Below are positions 24,443 to 32,452 of a DNA stretch of 64,000 nucleotides, in pieces; the stretch's first letter is position 1; the number at the start of each line of letters is the position of its first letter. Source of the stretch: JAJXXT01 sp963764465 (GTDB taxonomy: Bacteria; Pseudomonadota; Alphaproteobacteria; Acetobacterales; Acetobacteraceae); assembly GCA_963764465.1 (NCBI GenBank), contig CAVXSO010000006.1:930001-994000 (forward strand). Reading direction: 5' to 3'. The notes beneath the pieces are model-generated. The model saw only the letters and a program-made list of their open reading frames with translations, ran no database searches and was not told the DNA's origin. The translations under genes were made by a program, and so were the position numbers.

Positions 24443-25225
24443 ATGCGCGCACTCGATATCGCCGCGACCGGAATGCAGGCACAGAGCACCACGGTCGAGG
24501 TGATCGCCAACAACATCGCCAACATGTCCACCACCGGCTTCAAGCGCAGCCGGCCGGAATTCCAGGACCTGATCTACGAGAACCTGCGTGGCGTGGGCTC
24601 CGCCTCCTCCGATTCGTCGGTGGTGCCGGCGGGGGCGCAGATCGGGCTCGGCGTGAAGACGGCGGCGATCTACCGCATTCCCGAGCAGGGCAACCTGCAG
24701 CAGACGGGCAACGCGCTCGACCTCGCGATCAACGGGTCGGGGTATTTCCAGATCACGCTGCCGGACGGGGAGACGGCGTATACGCGCGACGGCACGTTCT
24801 CCCTCGCACCCGACGGGACGATCGTGACCGCGGACGGCTACACGGTGCAGCCGGGGATCACGGTGCCGAGCAACGCGACGGCGGTGACGATCAGCCCGGC
24901 GGGGCAGGTGCAGGCGACGATCGCCGGGCAGACGGCGCCGCAGACGCTGGGGACGATCCAGCTCGCGACGTTTCCCAACGAGGCAGGGCTTTCGGCGCAG
25001 GGCTCCAACCTGTTCCTGCAATCCGCGGCCTCCGGCTCCCCGGTGACGGGGCCACCCTCGAGCACCGGGTTCGGGACGGTGCAGCAGGGGTTCGTCGAGA
25101 CGTCCAACGTGAACGTGGTGACGGAAATCACCAACCTGATCTCGGCGCAGCGGGCCTACGAGATGAACAGCCGCGTCATCACCTCCTCCGACAACATGCT
25201 CAACACGCTCACCAATATCGGGTGA
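24443..25225 (+). CDS. flgG: Flagellar distal rod protein FlgG
   Basis: A 260-residue protein starting MRALDIAATGMQAQSTTVEVIANNIANMSTTGFKRSRPEFQDLIYENLR, the classical FlgG N-terminus, with QTGNALDLAINGSGYFQITLPDGETAYTRDGTF in the centre and SNVNVVTEITNLISAQRAYEMNSRVI at the C-terminus. FlgG builds the distal rod. It lies between flgF and flgA in the usual order. Confidence 0.97.
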   Translation: MRALDIAATGMQAQSTTVEVIANNIANMSTTGFKRSRPEFQDLIYENLRGVGSASSDSSVVPAGAQIGLGVKTAAIYRIPEQGNLQQTGNALDLAINGSGYFQITLPDGETAYTRDGTFSLAPDGTIVTADGYTVQPGITVPSNATAVTISPAGQVQATIAGQTAPQTLGTIQLATFPNEAGLSAQGSNLFLQSAASGSPVTGPPSSTGFGTVQQGFVETSNVNVVTEITNLISAQRAYEMNSRVITSSDNMLNTLTNIG

Positions 25226-25229
25226 CGCC

Positions 25230-26222
25230 ATGTCCGTTTCCAATGCGTTCCGGTTTGCGCTGCTGGCGGCGATGCTGCTCGCGTGGGCGATGCTGCTCGC
25301 AGGGCGGGCGGATGCCGCGACGCTGCGGCCGTTCACGACGCTCGACGCACCGGTGGTGCGGCTTTCCGACCTGTTCGCCGATGCCGGCAGCGAGGCCAAC
25401 CGCGTGCTGGGGCCGGCGCCGGCGCCGGGGACGCGCATCAGCGTGGAGGCGCCGCAGCTTGCCGCGATCGCGCGTGAATACGGGGTGGACTGGAAGCCGG
25501 TGACGGGGTTCGACCGCGCGGTGCTGGTGCGCCCGGGCGCGCCGCTGGCCGAGGGCGCGGTGCTGGCGGCGTTGAGGACGGCGCTCGCCGGGCTGGGGGC
25601 GGCGGCGGGCAGTGCCGTGGAGTTGCAGGGGTTCCAGCCGCCGATGCTGGCGGTGGGCGCGGTGCCGCGCGTGGTGGTGGAGCAGCTTTCCTATGACGCG
25701 AACGAGGGCGGGTTCCAGGGGGCGCTCGCGATCGCGGTGCCGGGCGAGGCGGTGGTGACGGTGCCGGTTGCCGGGCGCAGCGTGCGGCGCGTGGTGCTGC
25801 CGGTCGCGGCACGCCGTCTCGAACCGGGAACGGCGCTGGGGCCGGGCGATTTCACCGAGCGCGAGGTGGTCGCGCCGGCGGCGCGGGGCGCGGTGCTGCG
25901 CGACCCGACCGCGGCGTTCGGGCGCGGGGTGCGGCATGCGGTGGCGGCGGGCGCGCCGGTCGCGCTCGATGACCTGGTGGCGCTGCCGACGATCGCGCGC
26001 GGGCAGCGGGTGAGCATGGAGATCGCCGCACCCGGCATCGCGGTGACGGCGATCGGGGTGGCGCTGGCCGATGCGGGGACCGGGGAGACGGTGGATGTGC
26101 TCAACCCCGTCTCCCGCGCCGTGGTGGAGGCCTCCGTGCTCGGACCTGGGCGCGTGGCGGTGGCGCAGGGGAGTATTCCGCTGCGGCAGGCGGGGGCTGC
26201 GTGGCGGGGGCTGCCGCGATGA
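25230..26222 (+). CDS. flgA: Flagellar P-ring assembly chaperone FlgA
   Basis: A 330-residue periplasmic protein with a signal peptide (LLAAMLLAWAMLLAGRADA). The C-terminal SAF domain is visible in VVLPVAARRLEPGTALGPGDFTEREVVAPAARGAV and the terminal PGIAVTAIGVALADAGTGETVDVLNPVSRAVVEASVLGPGRV. It helps FlgI form the P ring. It is longer than enteric FlgA (about 220), as in other alphaproteobacteria. It overlaps flgH by four bases. Confidence 0.92.
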   Translation: MSVSNAFRFALLAAMLLAWAMLLAGRADAATLRPFTTLDAPVVRLSDLFADAGSEANRVLGPAPAPGTRISVEAPQLAAIAREYGVDWKPVTGFDRAVLVRPGAPLAEGAVLAALRTALAGLGAAAGSAVELQGFQPPMLAVGAVPRVVVEQLSYDANEGGFQGALAIAVPGEAVVTVPVAGRSVRRVVLPVAARRLEPGTALGPGDFTEREVVAPAARGAVLRDPTAAFGRGVRHAVAAGAPVALDDLVALPTIARGQRVSMEIAAPGIAVTAIGVALADAGTGETVDVLNPVSRAVVEASVLGPGRVAVAQGSIPLRQAGAAWRGLPR

Positions 26223-26995
26223 GCGCGCGACGGCGGATTCCACCGGCGCCGAAATTGCCGCCGCTGATGCTGCTGCCGCTGATGCTGCTGCCGCTGATGC
26301 TGGGCGGGTGCGACAACATGACGCGGCTGACCGAGATCGGCGGGCCGCCGCGGATGAGCGCCAGTTCCGATCCCACGCGGGCGCCGGGGTGGCAGCCGCT
26401 GACGATGCCGATGCCCAGGCCGCAGACCGCGGACCCGGCGCCGGATGCGCTGTGGCGGCCAGGCAGCCGCGCGTTCTTTCGCGACCAGCGGGCGGCGCGG
26501 GTGGGCGACCTGGTGACCGTGATCGTCAACATCGCCGACAACGCCGATATCAAGAACAACACCAACGCGACACGCGGCAGCAACCAGTCGATCGGGATTC
26601 CGAACGTCTTCGGCCTGGAGACGCAGCTGCCGCATATCTTCGCGGGGCTCAATCCGGCGAGCGCGCTGTCCACCAGTTCGGGCTCCGGCAACACGGGGAC
26701 GGCGGAGATCAAGCGCAGCGAGGGCGTTTCGTTGCGGCTGGCGGGCGTGGTGACGCAGGTGCTGCCGAACGGAAACCTGGTGATCGCGGCGCGGCAGGAG
26801 GTGCGGGTGAGCGGGGAGCTGCGCCAGCTCGCCGTGAGCGGCGTGGTGCGGGCGGAGGATATCGGCAGCGACAACACGATCGGGCTCGACCGGATGGCGG
26901 AGGCGCGGGTTTCCTATGGCGGGCGCGGACAGCTGACGGATGTGCAGTCCCCGCCATGGGGGCAGCAGCTGATGAATATCCTGGCGCCGTTCTAG
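26219..26995 (+). CDS. flgH: Flagellar L-ring lipoprotein FlgH
   Basis: A 258-residue outer-membrane lipoprotein. The lipobox is LMLGGC with acylated Cys near residue 31. The mature part has FRDQRAARVGDLVTVIVNIADNADIKNNTNATR and, near the end, VSGVVRAEDIGSDNTIGLDRMAEARVSYGGRGQLTDVQ, both typical of FlgH. The signal peptide contains three tandem copies of PLMLL encoded by a 15-bp repeat. The ATG overlaps the flgA stop (ATGA). Confidence 0.95.
   Translation: MSARRRIPPAPKLPPLMLLPLMLLPLMLGGCDNMTRLTEIGGPPRMSASSDPTRAPGWQPLTMPMPRPQTADPAPDALWRPGSRAFFRDQRAARVGDLVTVIVNIADNADIKNNTNATRGSNQSIGIPNVFGLETQLPHIFAGLNPASALSTSSGSGNTGTAEIKRSEGVSLRLAGVVTQVLPNGNLVIAARQEVRVSGELRQLAVSGVVRAEDIGSDNTIGLDRMAEARVSYGGRGQLTDVQSPPWGQQLMNILAPF
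26261..26303 (+). repeat. 15-bp tandem repeat inside the flgH signal peptide
   Basis: CCGCTGATGCTGCTG occurs at 26261-26275 and 26276-26290, and a third near-complete copy begins at 26291. It encodes PLMLL three times in the hydrophobic core. Because the unit is 15 bases, copy-number change by slippage would keep the frame and only lengthen or shorten the hydrophobic stretch. Confidence 0.85.
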
Positions 26996-27008
26996 CGGCG
27001 TGAACGGC

Positions 27009-27422
27009 CTAGCCGGGCGGGACGGGACAGGCGAGGTCGCCCTCCTGGCAGTGGAGGAAGGTAAGCAGCTGCCTGTCGCGCGACTGCGTCAGCGTGGCGC
27101 GGCATTGGAGGACGAGCATCGGGTGGATGCTGCCGCCCGCCGTGTCATTCGATTCGAAGTCGCACTGGGCGTCGCGATAGGCGATCCAGGCGCGCTCCGC
27201 GGCGACAAGGCGCGCCCTGCCCTGCTCGTCCCTGGCGAGGCGGGCCATGACCTCGGCATAGGTTGCGTTCAGCGCGGCGTCGGCCCTGGCGAAGTCCGCG
27301 GCGGCACAGGTGTTCATCGCCGCCTGGGTCGTTGCGCTGGCGCAATCGGCGTGCGCGAGCGGCGCCAGGAGCGCGATGGTGGCGGCGATGCCTGCGGCGA
27401 GCAGGATGCCGCTACTGGACAT
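27009..27422 (-). CDS. LprI-like (DUF1311) secreted protein
   Basis: A 137-residue protein with a signal peptide (LLAAGIAATIALLAPLAHA) and the DUF1311/lysozyme-inhibitor LprI pattern: CASATTQAAMNTCAAADFARADAALNATYAEVMARL ... LVAAERAWIAYRDAQCDFES ... LQCRATLTQSRDRQLLTFL, with paired cysteines. Family members are periplasmic; some inhibit lysozyme. Start at 27422 keeps a compact signal; 27446 is possible. The gene overlaps the GST gene by 11 bases and converges with flgH. Confidence 0.85.
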   Translation of the reverse strand: MSSSGILLAAGIAATIALLAPLAHADCASATTQAAMNTCAAADFARADAALNATYAEVMARLARDEQGRARLVAAERAWIAYRDAQCDFESNDTAGGSIHPMLVLQCRATLTQSRDRQLLTFLHCQEGDLACPVPPG

Positions 27423-28071
27423 GCGCGGGGATGCCACCGGGGACAAGGTTGCGATAAGGGCGCGCTGCGTCGAGGGTTTTTGCGACGGAGGGGCGCTGGC
27501 GGAGGCGGGCGAGATAGGAGCGGAGCGTGGCGTAACGTTCCGGGAAAGGGTGAAACCAGTCGGCGTAGAACAGCATCGGCGCCGCAGTGCAGTCCGCGAG
27601 GGTGAACGTATCGCCGGCGGCCCAGCTGCGGCCGGCGAGGCGAGTGTCGAGCCAGGCGTAGCTCTCCTCGAGCATCGCCGTCGCCTCCTCCAGGCCCAGG
27701 GGATCGCGGCGCTCCGGGGCGCGGAACTGGTCGGTCACGAATTTCATCTGCGGGGCCGCGACGTAGTTGTCGAGCACGCGGTCGATGAGGCGGGCTTCCA
27801 TGCGGCGCGCGGGGTCCGGCGGAAGCAGGTGGCCACCGCCGGCGAGCGCGTCCAGGTGCTCGACGATGAGCGTTGCCTCCGGCAGGACCAGGTCGCCGTC
27901 GATCAGGACCGGAAATTTTCCGTACGGCCAGACCGACCGCAGCGCCGCCGTCGTCTCGGGATGCTGGGGGCCGACCTCGCGGAACTCGAAGGTGAGGCCG
28001 AGTTCCTCCAGCGCGATCAGCGCCTTCTGCGAGAAGGAGGAGAGCGGGTGGGCGTAAAGGGCGAGGGTCAT
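27412..28071 (-). CDS. Glutathione S-transferase family protein
   Basis: A 219-residue GST. The N-terminal thioredoxin-like domain reads LALYAHPLSSFSQKALIALEEL with the active-site serine region, then FPVLIDGDLVLPEATLIVEHLDAL. The C-terminal helical domain has SWAAGDTFTLADCTAAPMLFY. Substrate unknown. It starts with ATG at 28071 overlapping the VOC stop by four bases (ATGA), so it belongs to the ArsR-AHSA1-VOC-GST run. Confidence 0.9.
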   Translation of the reverse strand: MTLALYAHPLSSFSQKALIALEELGLTFEFREVGPQHPETTAALRSVWPYGKFPVLIDGDLVLPEATLIVEHLDALAGGGHLLPPDPARRMEARLIDRVLDNYVAAPQMKFVTDQFRAPERRDPLGLEEATAMLEESYAWLDTRLAGRSWAAGDTFTLADCTAAPMLFYADWFHPFPERYATLRSYLARLRQRPSVAKTLDAARPYRNLVPGGIPAHVQ

Positions 28072-28472
28072 GCGGGGACCATGATCATCCAGAGGATACC
28101 GAATTTGTCGGTGCACATGCCAAACGACCTGGCGAAGAACGTCTTGTCCATGGGCACGCGGACGGTGCCGCCCTCGGCGAGGGCATGCAACCAGCGCGCG
28201 CCCTCGGCTTCGTCGGAGGTCGTGAGGGTGACGGCGAAGCCCGTGAAGCTGGAGGCGCCGTGGCAGGCACCGTCCGAGACCAGCAGCTCGGCGCCGGCGA
28301 TGTTGAGGGTGGCATGCATGATCTTGTCGGCGTTGGCAGCGTCGGTGGGCGTGCCCGGGGGCGCGTCACGGAAATGCATTTTGATGGCGACGCGGGCGCC
28401 GATCGATTTCTCGTAGAAGTCGATCGCCTCCGCGCAGCGGCCTTCGAAGAAGAGATACGGTGTCACGCTCAT
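28068..28472 (-). CDS. VOC family protein, PhnB-like
   Basis: A 134-residue protein of the PhnB/3-demethylubiquinone methyltransferase-like VOC family: TPYLFFEGRCAEAIDFYEKSIGARVAIKMHF, then IMHATLNIAGAELLVSDG, then the C-terminal FARSFGMCTDKFGILWMI. These small proteins have unproven roles. It overlaps the upstream AHSA1 gene and the downstream GST gene by four bases each. Confidence 0.9.
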   Translation of the reverse strand: MSVTPYLFFEGRCAEAIDFYEKSIGARVAIKMHFRDAPPGTPTDAANADKIMHATLNIAGAELLVSDGACHGASSFTGFAVTLTTSDEAEGARWLHALAEGGTVRVPMDKTFFARSFGMCTDKFGILWMIMVPA

Positions 28473-29812
28473 GCTTTCCTCCCTGAAACGAAATCCCCAA
28501 GCCGGTCGAAGCTGCTGCTCCAGCCGCCGTTGTGGCTGTCGCGGGCCGGGATGCTGGCGAAGCCTTCCTGGCGGAAGCGCATCAGCGTGCCGTCGCCGTC
28601 CGGCAGGAATTCGATGGTGATCGTCGTCTCGGGGCTGCGCGAGCCGTCCGCGCGGTCCCAGGCGAAGGTCATGGCGAGGCGGGAGGGTTCGGTGGCTTCG
28701 AGCAGCACGCCGCTCTGCCAGTTCTCCTCGCCGGTGTCGTCGCGGACCAGGCAGGCGCGCCAGGGCTGGCCCGGGGACGTTGCGGGTTCGAAATGTGTGG
28801 CGGTGAAGCCGCGCGGGCCCATCCAGCGGCGCACCTCTGCGGGGTCTGTCCAGGCGCGGAAGACGGCGGCGGGCGGGGCGGCGAAGCGGCGCTCGATGGT
28901 GAGGACGCGCTCCGCCGTGGTGGCGGCGTGGGATTCCAGGCGATCGAGCGAGAGGCTCCAGCCCTCGCGCATGCCGCCGAGCATTGCCAGCGCGGCGAGG
29001 TCGCGCGCGGTGCCGCGGGCGCGCAGGCGGAGCAGGCAGCCGTTCTCGTGGCCGAGGAACTCGACCACGTTGTGGCCCTCGAGCAGGACGCCGCCGTCAG
29101 GCGCGAGGGCGCGGCCGATGAAGACGAGGCGGTGGGGCGGGGCGAATTCCAGGACCTCGCCACCCATCGGGTATTCGGTGCCGTCCGGGGCCCGCATCAC
29201 GATGAAGATGGCACCGCCCACGCGCGGCTCGAACTGGCATTCGGGGTTCGTGAAGCCACGCGGGCCCCACCATTGCTGGAGGTGGCCGGGCTCGGTCCAG
29301 AGGCGGAACATCGCCGCGGGCGGGACCGGGAAGACGCGCTCGAACGCGACCTCCACCACCGCGCCGGCGAGGGCTTCGCCGAGGCGCTCCAGGGTCTGGT
29401 GCAGGCCTTGTTCGGCGCCGTATTCCTCGGTCACGCGACGGCGCTCCGCCGCGCTCGGGAAGGCCATGCGGACGGTGACCTCCGTGCCGCCGTCGCGCTC
29501 GGCGAAGGTGATGGTGCTGCGGAAGGCGGGCTGCACGTGGTCGTACACGATGCGTAACGGCGCCTCGATGGCGACGAAGCGGGTCTCGTTGGGGTAGGCG
29601 CGGCCGTCCGGGCCGATCATCGTGTGGCGCCAGATGCCGCCGGGGCGGAACGCGAAGCTTTCGGTCTGCGTGGTGAAGCCGCGCGGGCCCCACCATTTCG
29701 CGAGGTGCTCGGGGTCTGTCCAGAGGCGGAAGACGAGGTGCCTGGGGGCTGCGAGGAAGCGCCTGGCCAGCATGACGCGGGCGTCGGCGGTGGGCGGCGG
29801 GGCGTCGTTCAT
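28469..29812 (-). CDS. Triple AHSA1/START-like domain protein
   Basis: A 447-residue protein of three consecutive AHSA1 (SRPBCC) domains. Domain starts are marked by RRFLAAPRHLVFRLWTDPEH (about residue 17), RVFPVPPAAMFRLWTEPGHL (about 161) and RRFAAPPAAVFRAWTDPAEV (about 309), each followed by a WWGPRGF or WMGPRGF motif. Single-domain versions of about 140-150 residues are common; three in one chain is unusual. SRPBCC folds bind hydrophobic ligands. The start ATG overlaps the ArsR stop (ATGA), so it is co-expressed with that regulator. Confidence 0.9.
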   Translation of the reverse strand: MNDAPPPTADARVMLARRFLAAPRHLVFRLWTDPEHLAKWWGPRGFTTQTESFAFRPGGIWRHTMIGPDGRAYPNETRFVAIEAPLRIVYDHVQPAFRSTITFAERDGGTEVTVRMAFPSAAERRRVTEEYGAEQGLHQTLERLGEALAGAVVEVAFERVFPVPPAAMFRLWTEPGHLQQWWGPRGFTNPECQFEPRVGGAIFIVMRAPDGTEYPMGGEVLEFAPPHRLVFIGRALAPDGGVLLEGHNVVEFLGHENGCLLRLRARGTARDLAALAMLGGMREGWSLSLDRLESHAATTAERVLTIERRFAAPPAAVFRAWTDPAEVRRWMGPRGFTATHFEPATSPGQPWRACLVRDDTGEENWQSGVLLEATEPSRLAMTFAWDRADGSRSPETTITIEFLPDGDGTLMRFRQEGFASIPARDSHNGGWSSSFDRLGDFVSGRKA

Positions 29813-30177
29813 GGGGCTTTCTCCTGCTTCGCTCGCGCTTCCTCCGCCATCACGGTCGCGAGGTGCTGTTCGAGCCGGTCGAGGCTTTCCTCCCAGAAGC
29901 GGCGGAAGGTTGCGATCCAGTCCGCGGCGTCGTGCAGGGGTGCCGGGCGGAGGCGGCATGGGCGGGTCTGGGCGCGGCGCCCACGCTCGATGAGGCCGGC
30001 GCGCTCCAGGACCGTGAGGTGCTTGGTGATGGCGGGGAGGCTCATCGCGAAGGGGCGCGCGAGTTCGCCGACCGTCGCCTCCCCCTGTGCGAGGCGCGCG
30101 ACGATGGCGCGGCGCGTGGGGTCCGCGAGGGCGGCGAAGGTGGTGGAGAGGTGTGGGGCGGCGGTGGCGGAGAGCAT
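29809..30177 (-). CDS. ArsR-family winged-helix regulator (SRPBCC-associated type)
   Basis: A 122-residue regulator with STTFAALADPTRRAIVARLAQGEATVGELARPFAMSLPAITKHLTVLERAGLIERGRRAQTRPCRL, the ArsR subtype regularly paired with AHSA1 genes. No metal-binding cysteine motif (ELCVCDL) is present, so it is not an arsenic sensor. It is the first of five genes joined by short overlaps. The region before it (30178-30230) contains TTTATTTAACTGATTGGTAAAATA, an AT-rich stretch likely to hold the promoter and its operator. Confidence 0.92.
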   Translation of the reverse strand: MLSATAAPHLSTTFAALADPTRRAIVARLAQGEATVGELARPFAMSLPAITKHLTVLERAGLIERGRRAQTRPCRLRPAPLHDAADWIATFRRFWEESLDRLEQHLATVMAEEARAKQEKAP

Positions 30178-30544
30178 GGGGGCGTGGTTGTTTATTTAAC
30201 TGATTGGTAAAATACGGTGCCGCGCGGGGATGGTCAAGGAGGCGGGTTGGCATTTCAGGACGGGGGGAGGAAAGCCGCGGCGGGGATGGGCGCCGGGCGG
30301 CTCAGCGGGGCATACAGCGGGCGAGGAAGGCCTGGACCTGGCGCTCGCTGTCGGCGGTGGCGGCCGGGTCGTCCATCAGCGGGTCGCCGACGCTGTAGCG
30401 GCGGGAGACGAGTGCGGCGTTGTCGAAAGCGTGGACGGCGCCCGCCATCCGGCGACGGGGCCGCGGCGCGCGCCAGTTGCCACCGCCCCGGTTGCCATAA
30501 GGGGGGCGCGTGTTAAACCGGGCGCGACAAGCGGAGGACACGCC

Positions 30545-31747
30545 ATGCCGGAAGCCTTTATCTGCGACTTCGTGCGCACGCCGATCGGGCGGTATGGCGG
30601 TGTGCTGAGGGACGTGCGCACCGACGACCTTGCGGCGCACCCGCTGCGGGTGCTGCGCGAGCGCAACGCCGGCGTGGACTGGGAGGCGCTCGACGATTGC
30701 TACATGGGCTGCGCCAACCAGGCGGGCGAGGACAACCGCAATGTCGCGCATATGGCGACGCTGCTCGCGGGCTACCCCGCCGCGGTGCCGGGGGCGACGA
30801 TCAACCGGCTGTGCGGCTCGGGGCTCGACGCGGTGGGGACGGCGGCGCGGGCGATCCGCGCGGGCGAGGCGGAGCTGATGCTGGCGGGCGGGGTGGAGAG
30901 CATGACGCGGGCACCGTTCGTGATGGGCAAGGCGGCGGAGGCGTTCTCGCGCTCGGCGGAGGTATTCGACACCACGATCGGGTGGCGGTTCGTCAACCGG
31001 CTGATGAAGGCGCAGTACGGCATCGATTCCATGCCGGAGACGGGCGAGAACGTTGCCGAGGCGTATCAGGTTTCGCGGGCGGACCAGGATGCGTTTGCGT
31101 ATCGCAGCCAGCAGAAATGCGCGGCGGCGCAGCAGGCGGGGTTCTTCGCGCGCGAGATCGTTGCGGTGGTGATCAAGGGGCGGAAGGGCGACGTGGTGGT
31201 GGACACCGACGAGCATCCGCGGGCGGACACGACGCTGGAGGCGCTGGCGAAGCTGAAGACGCCGTTTCGCGATCCCGGGACGGTGACGGCGGGCAATGCC
31301 TCGGGCGTGAACGATGGGGCGGCGGGGTTGATCCTCGCCTCCGAGGCGGCGGCGAAGAAGCATGGGCTCGTGCCGCGCGGGCGCGTTGTCGCGATGGCGA
31401 CGGCGGGGGTGGAGCCGCGGGTGATGGGGATGGGGCCGGCGCCGGCGGTGCGCAAGCTGCTGGCGAAGACGGGCGTGAAGCTCGGGGACGTGGATGTGAT
31501 CGAGCTCAACGAGGCGTTCGCGGCACAGGGGCTGGCGGTGATGCGCGACCTCGGGCTCGCGGATGACGCGGAGCATGTGAACCCGCATGGCGGGGCGATT
31601 GCGCTCGGGCATCCGCTCGGGATGAGCGGGGCGCGGCTGGCGTTGACGGCGCTGTCGGCGCTGGAGGTGCGTGGGCAGAAGCGGGCCATTGCCACGATGT
31701 GCATTGGCGTGGGGCAGGGAATCGCGGCGATGGTGGAGCGGGTGTGA
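30545..31747 (+). CDS. pcaF: Acetyl-CoA acyltransferase, 3-oxoadipyl-CoA thiolase type
   Basis: A 400-residue thiolase. Active-site residues are Cys in NRLCGSGLDAVG (near 90), His in NPHGGAIALGHPLG, and the second Cys in TMCIGVGQG. The N-terminus PEAFICDFVRTPIGRYGGVL matches thiolases annotated as 3-oxoadipyl-CoA thiolase (PcaF/PaaE). No other beta-ketoadipate or phenylacetate genes lie nearby, so a general beta-ketothiolase role, including PHA precursor supply, is possible. A strong terminator follows. Confidence 0.85.
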   Translation: MPEAFICDFVRTPIGRYGGVLRDVRTDDLAAHPLRVLRERNAGVDWEALDDCYMGCANQAGEDNRNVAHMATLLAGYPAAVPGATINRLCGSGLDAVGTAARAIRAGEAELMLAGGVESMTRAPFVMGKAAEAFSRSAEVFDTTIGWRFVNRLMKAQYGIDSMPETGENVAEAYQVSRADQDAFAYRSQQKCAAAQQAGFFAREIVAVVIKGRKGDVVVDTDEHPRADTTLEALAKLKTPFRDPGTVTAGNASGVNDGAAGLILASEAAAKKHGLVPRGRVVAMATAGVEPRVMGMGPAPAVRKLLAKTGVKLGDVDVIELNEAFAAQGLAVMRDLGLADDAEHVNPHGGAIALGHPLGMSGARLALTALSALEVRGQKRAIATMCIGVGQGIAAMVERV

Positions 31748-31753
31748 GCGGAA

Positions 31754-31786
31754 GGCCCCGCGCAGCGGGGCTGCGCGGGGCCGTTT
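31754..31786 (+). terminator. Rho-independent terminator after the thiolase gene
   Basis: Perfect 12-bp arms GGCCCCGCGCAG (31754-31765) and CTGCGCGGGGCC (31771-31782) enclose the loop CGGGG, followed by GTTTC. It begins 7 bases after the stop codon. The T-tract is short but the stem is very stable. Confidence 0.75.
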
Positions 31787-31918
31787 CAACACAACGTGTG
31801 ATGCCATTGGCAGCTGGACTCGGTATACGGGCTTGCCATCCGGTGCATTATTTATCCGTTTGAGCCGACTTAAATGAATCAATGGTAATCGCGCTAGGGT
31901 GACCGGATACCCGAAGAA

Positions 31919-32311
31919 TTAACCCCGGATCGTGATTTCTACGGCATCTGGTTTCACACCAAACGTTGCAGCGAGGCCTTTCTTTGCCTCCGCGATAGTC
32001 AGCATTACGTGCGACGCGCCCACTGCATTGTGGCTTGCCTGAGGTGGATGTTTTTCTCGGCTAGGCATGGGCTTGAACTTCACACCATCGAGCGACACCC
32101 CAAGCTCCTCGAGTGTGGTGTAGGAAACTGGGTTGCGTCCGCCCTTCCACACGTCGGGCACGTTGATTTCGGCATATTCGCTGAACGTAATTAGCCACCG
32201 CCCCTGGTGGTCCGTAGATGGCACTACATCGTCAATCTTCCCGACCATGAAGGCTGTCTTGTGCGGCTTCGTGTCCTCGACATCCGGAGACCGACCATTT
32301 CGGCACAGCAC
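31919..32311 (-). CDS. Hypothetical protein with atypical composition
   Basis: A 130-residue protein with lower GC and more varied codon use than its neighbours. Readable segments are FMVGKIDDVVPSTDHQGRWLITFSEYAEINVPDVWKGGRNPVSYTTLEELGVSLDGVKFKPMPSREKHPP and the C-terminal AKKGLAATFGVKPDAVEITIRG. There is no signal peptide or membrane segment. I do not recognise it. ATG at 32248 (MVGKIDD) is an alternative start. Composition suggests recent acquisition; the flanking 130-150 bases on each side are also AT-richer. Confidence 0.6.
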   Translation of the reverse strand: MLCRNGRSPDVEDTKPHKTAFMVGKIDDVVPSTDHQGRWLITFSEYAEINVPDVWKGGRNPVSYTTLEELGVSLDGVKFKPMPSREKHPPQASHNAVGASHVMLTIAEAKKGLAATFGVKPDAVEITIRG

Positions 32312-32452
32312 AGCCTAGCCGGCGGCACGCAAAAATCGCCCACTTCGCGCGCATATGGGTTATGCTGGATGGACGGCGGATCGCGGCACGCGTGACCGGC
32401 CGCGAAAGGTTGTGTGTTGCCCTCGGACTTCGGTCACGTGGGAGAATACGCG

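Noticed and set aside
27000..27012. Terminator between flgH and the LprI-like gene
   Set aside because: Only a 6-bp stem (GCCGTT/AACGGC) and no T-run; too weak to call.
30302..30448. A 48-residue minus-strand frame (MAGAVHAFDN ... ARCMPR) before the thiolase
   Set aside because: No ribosome site, homologue or neighbour support; it may be chance coding in GC-rich DNA.
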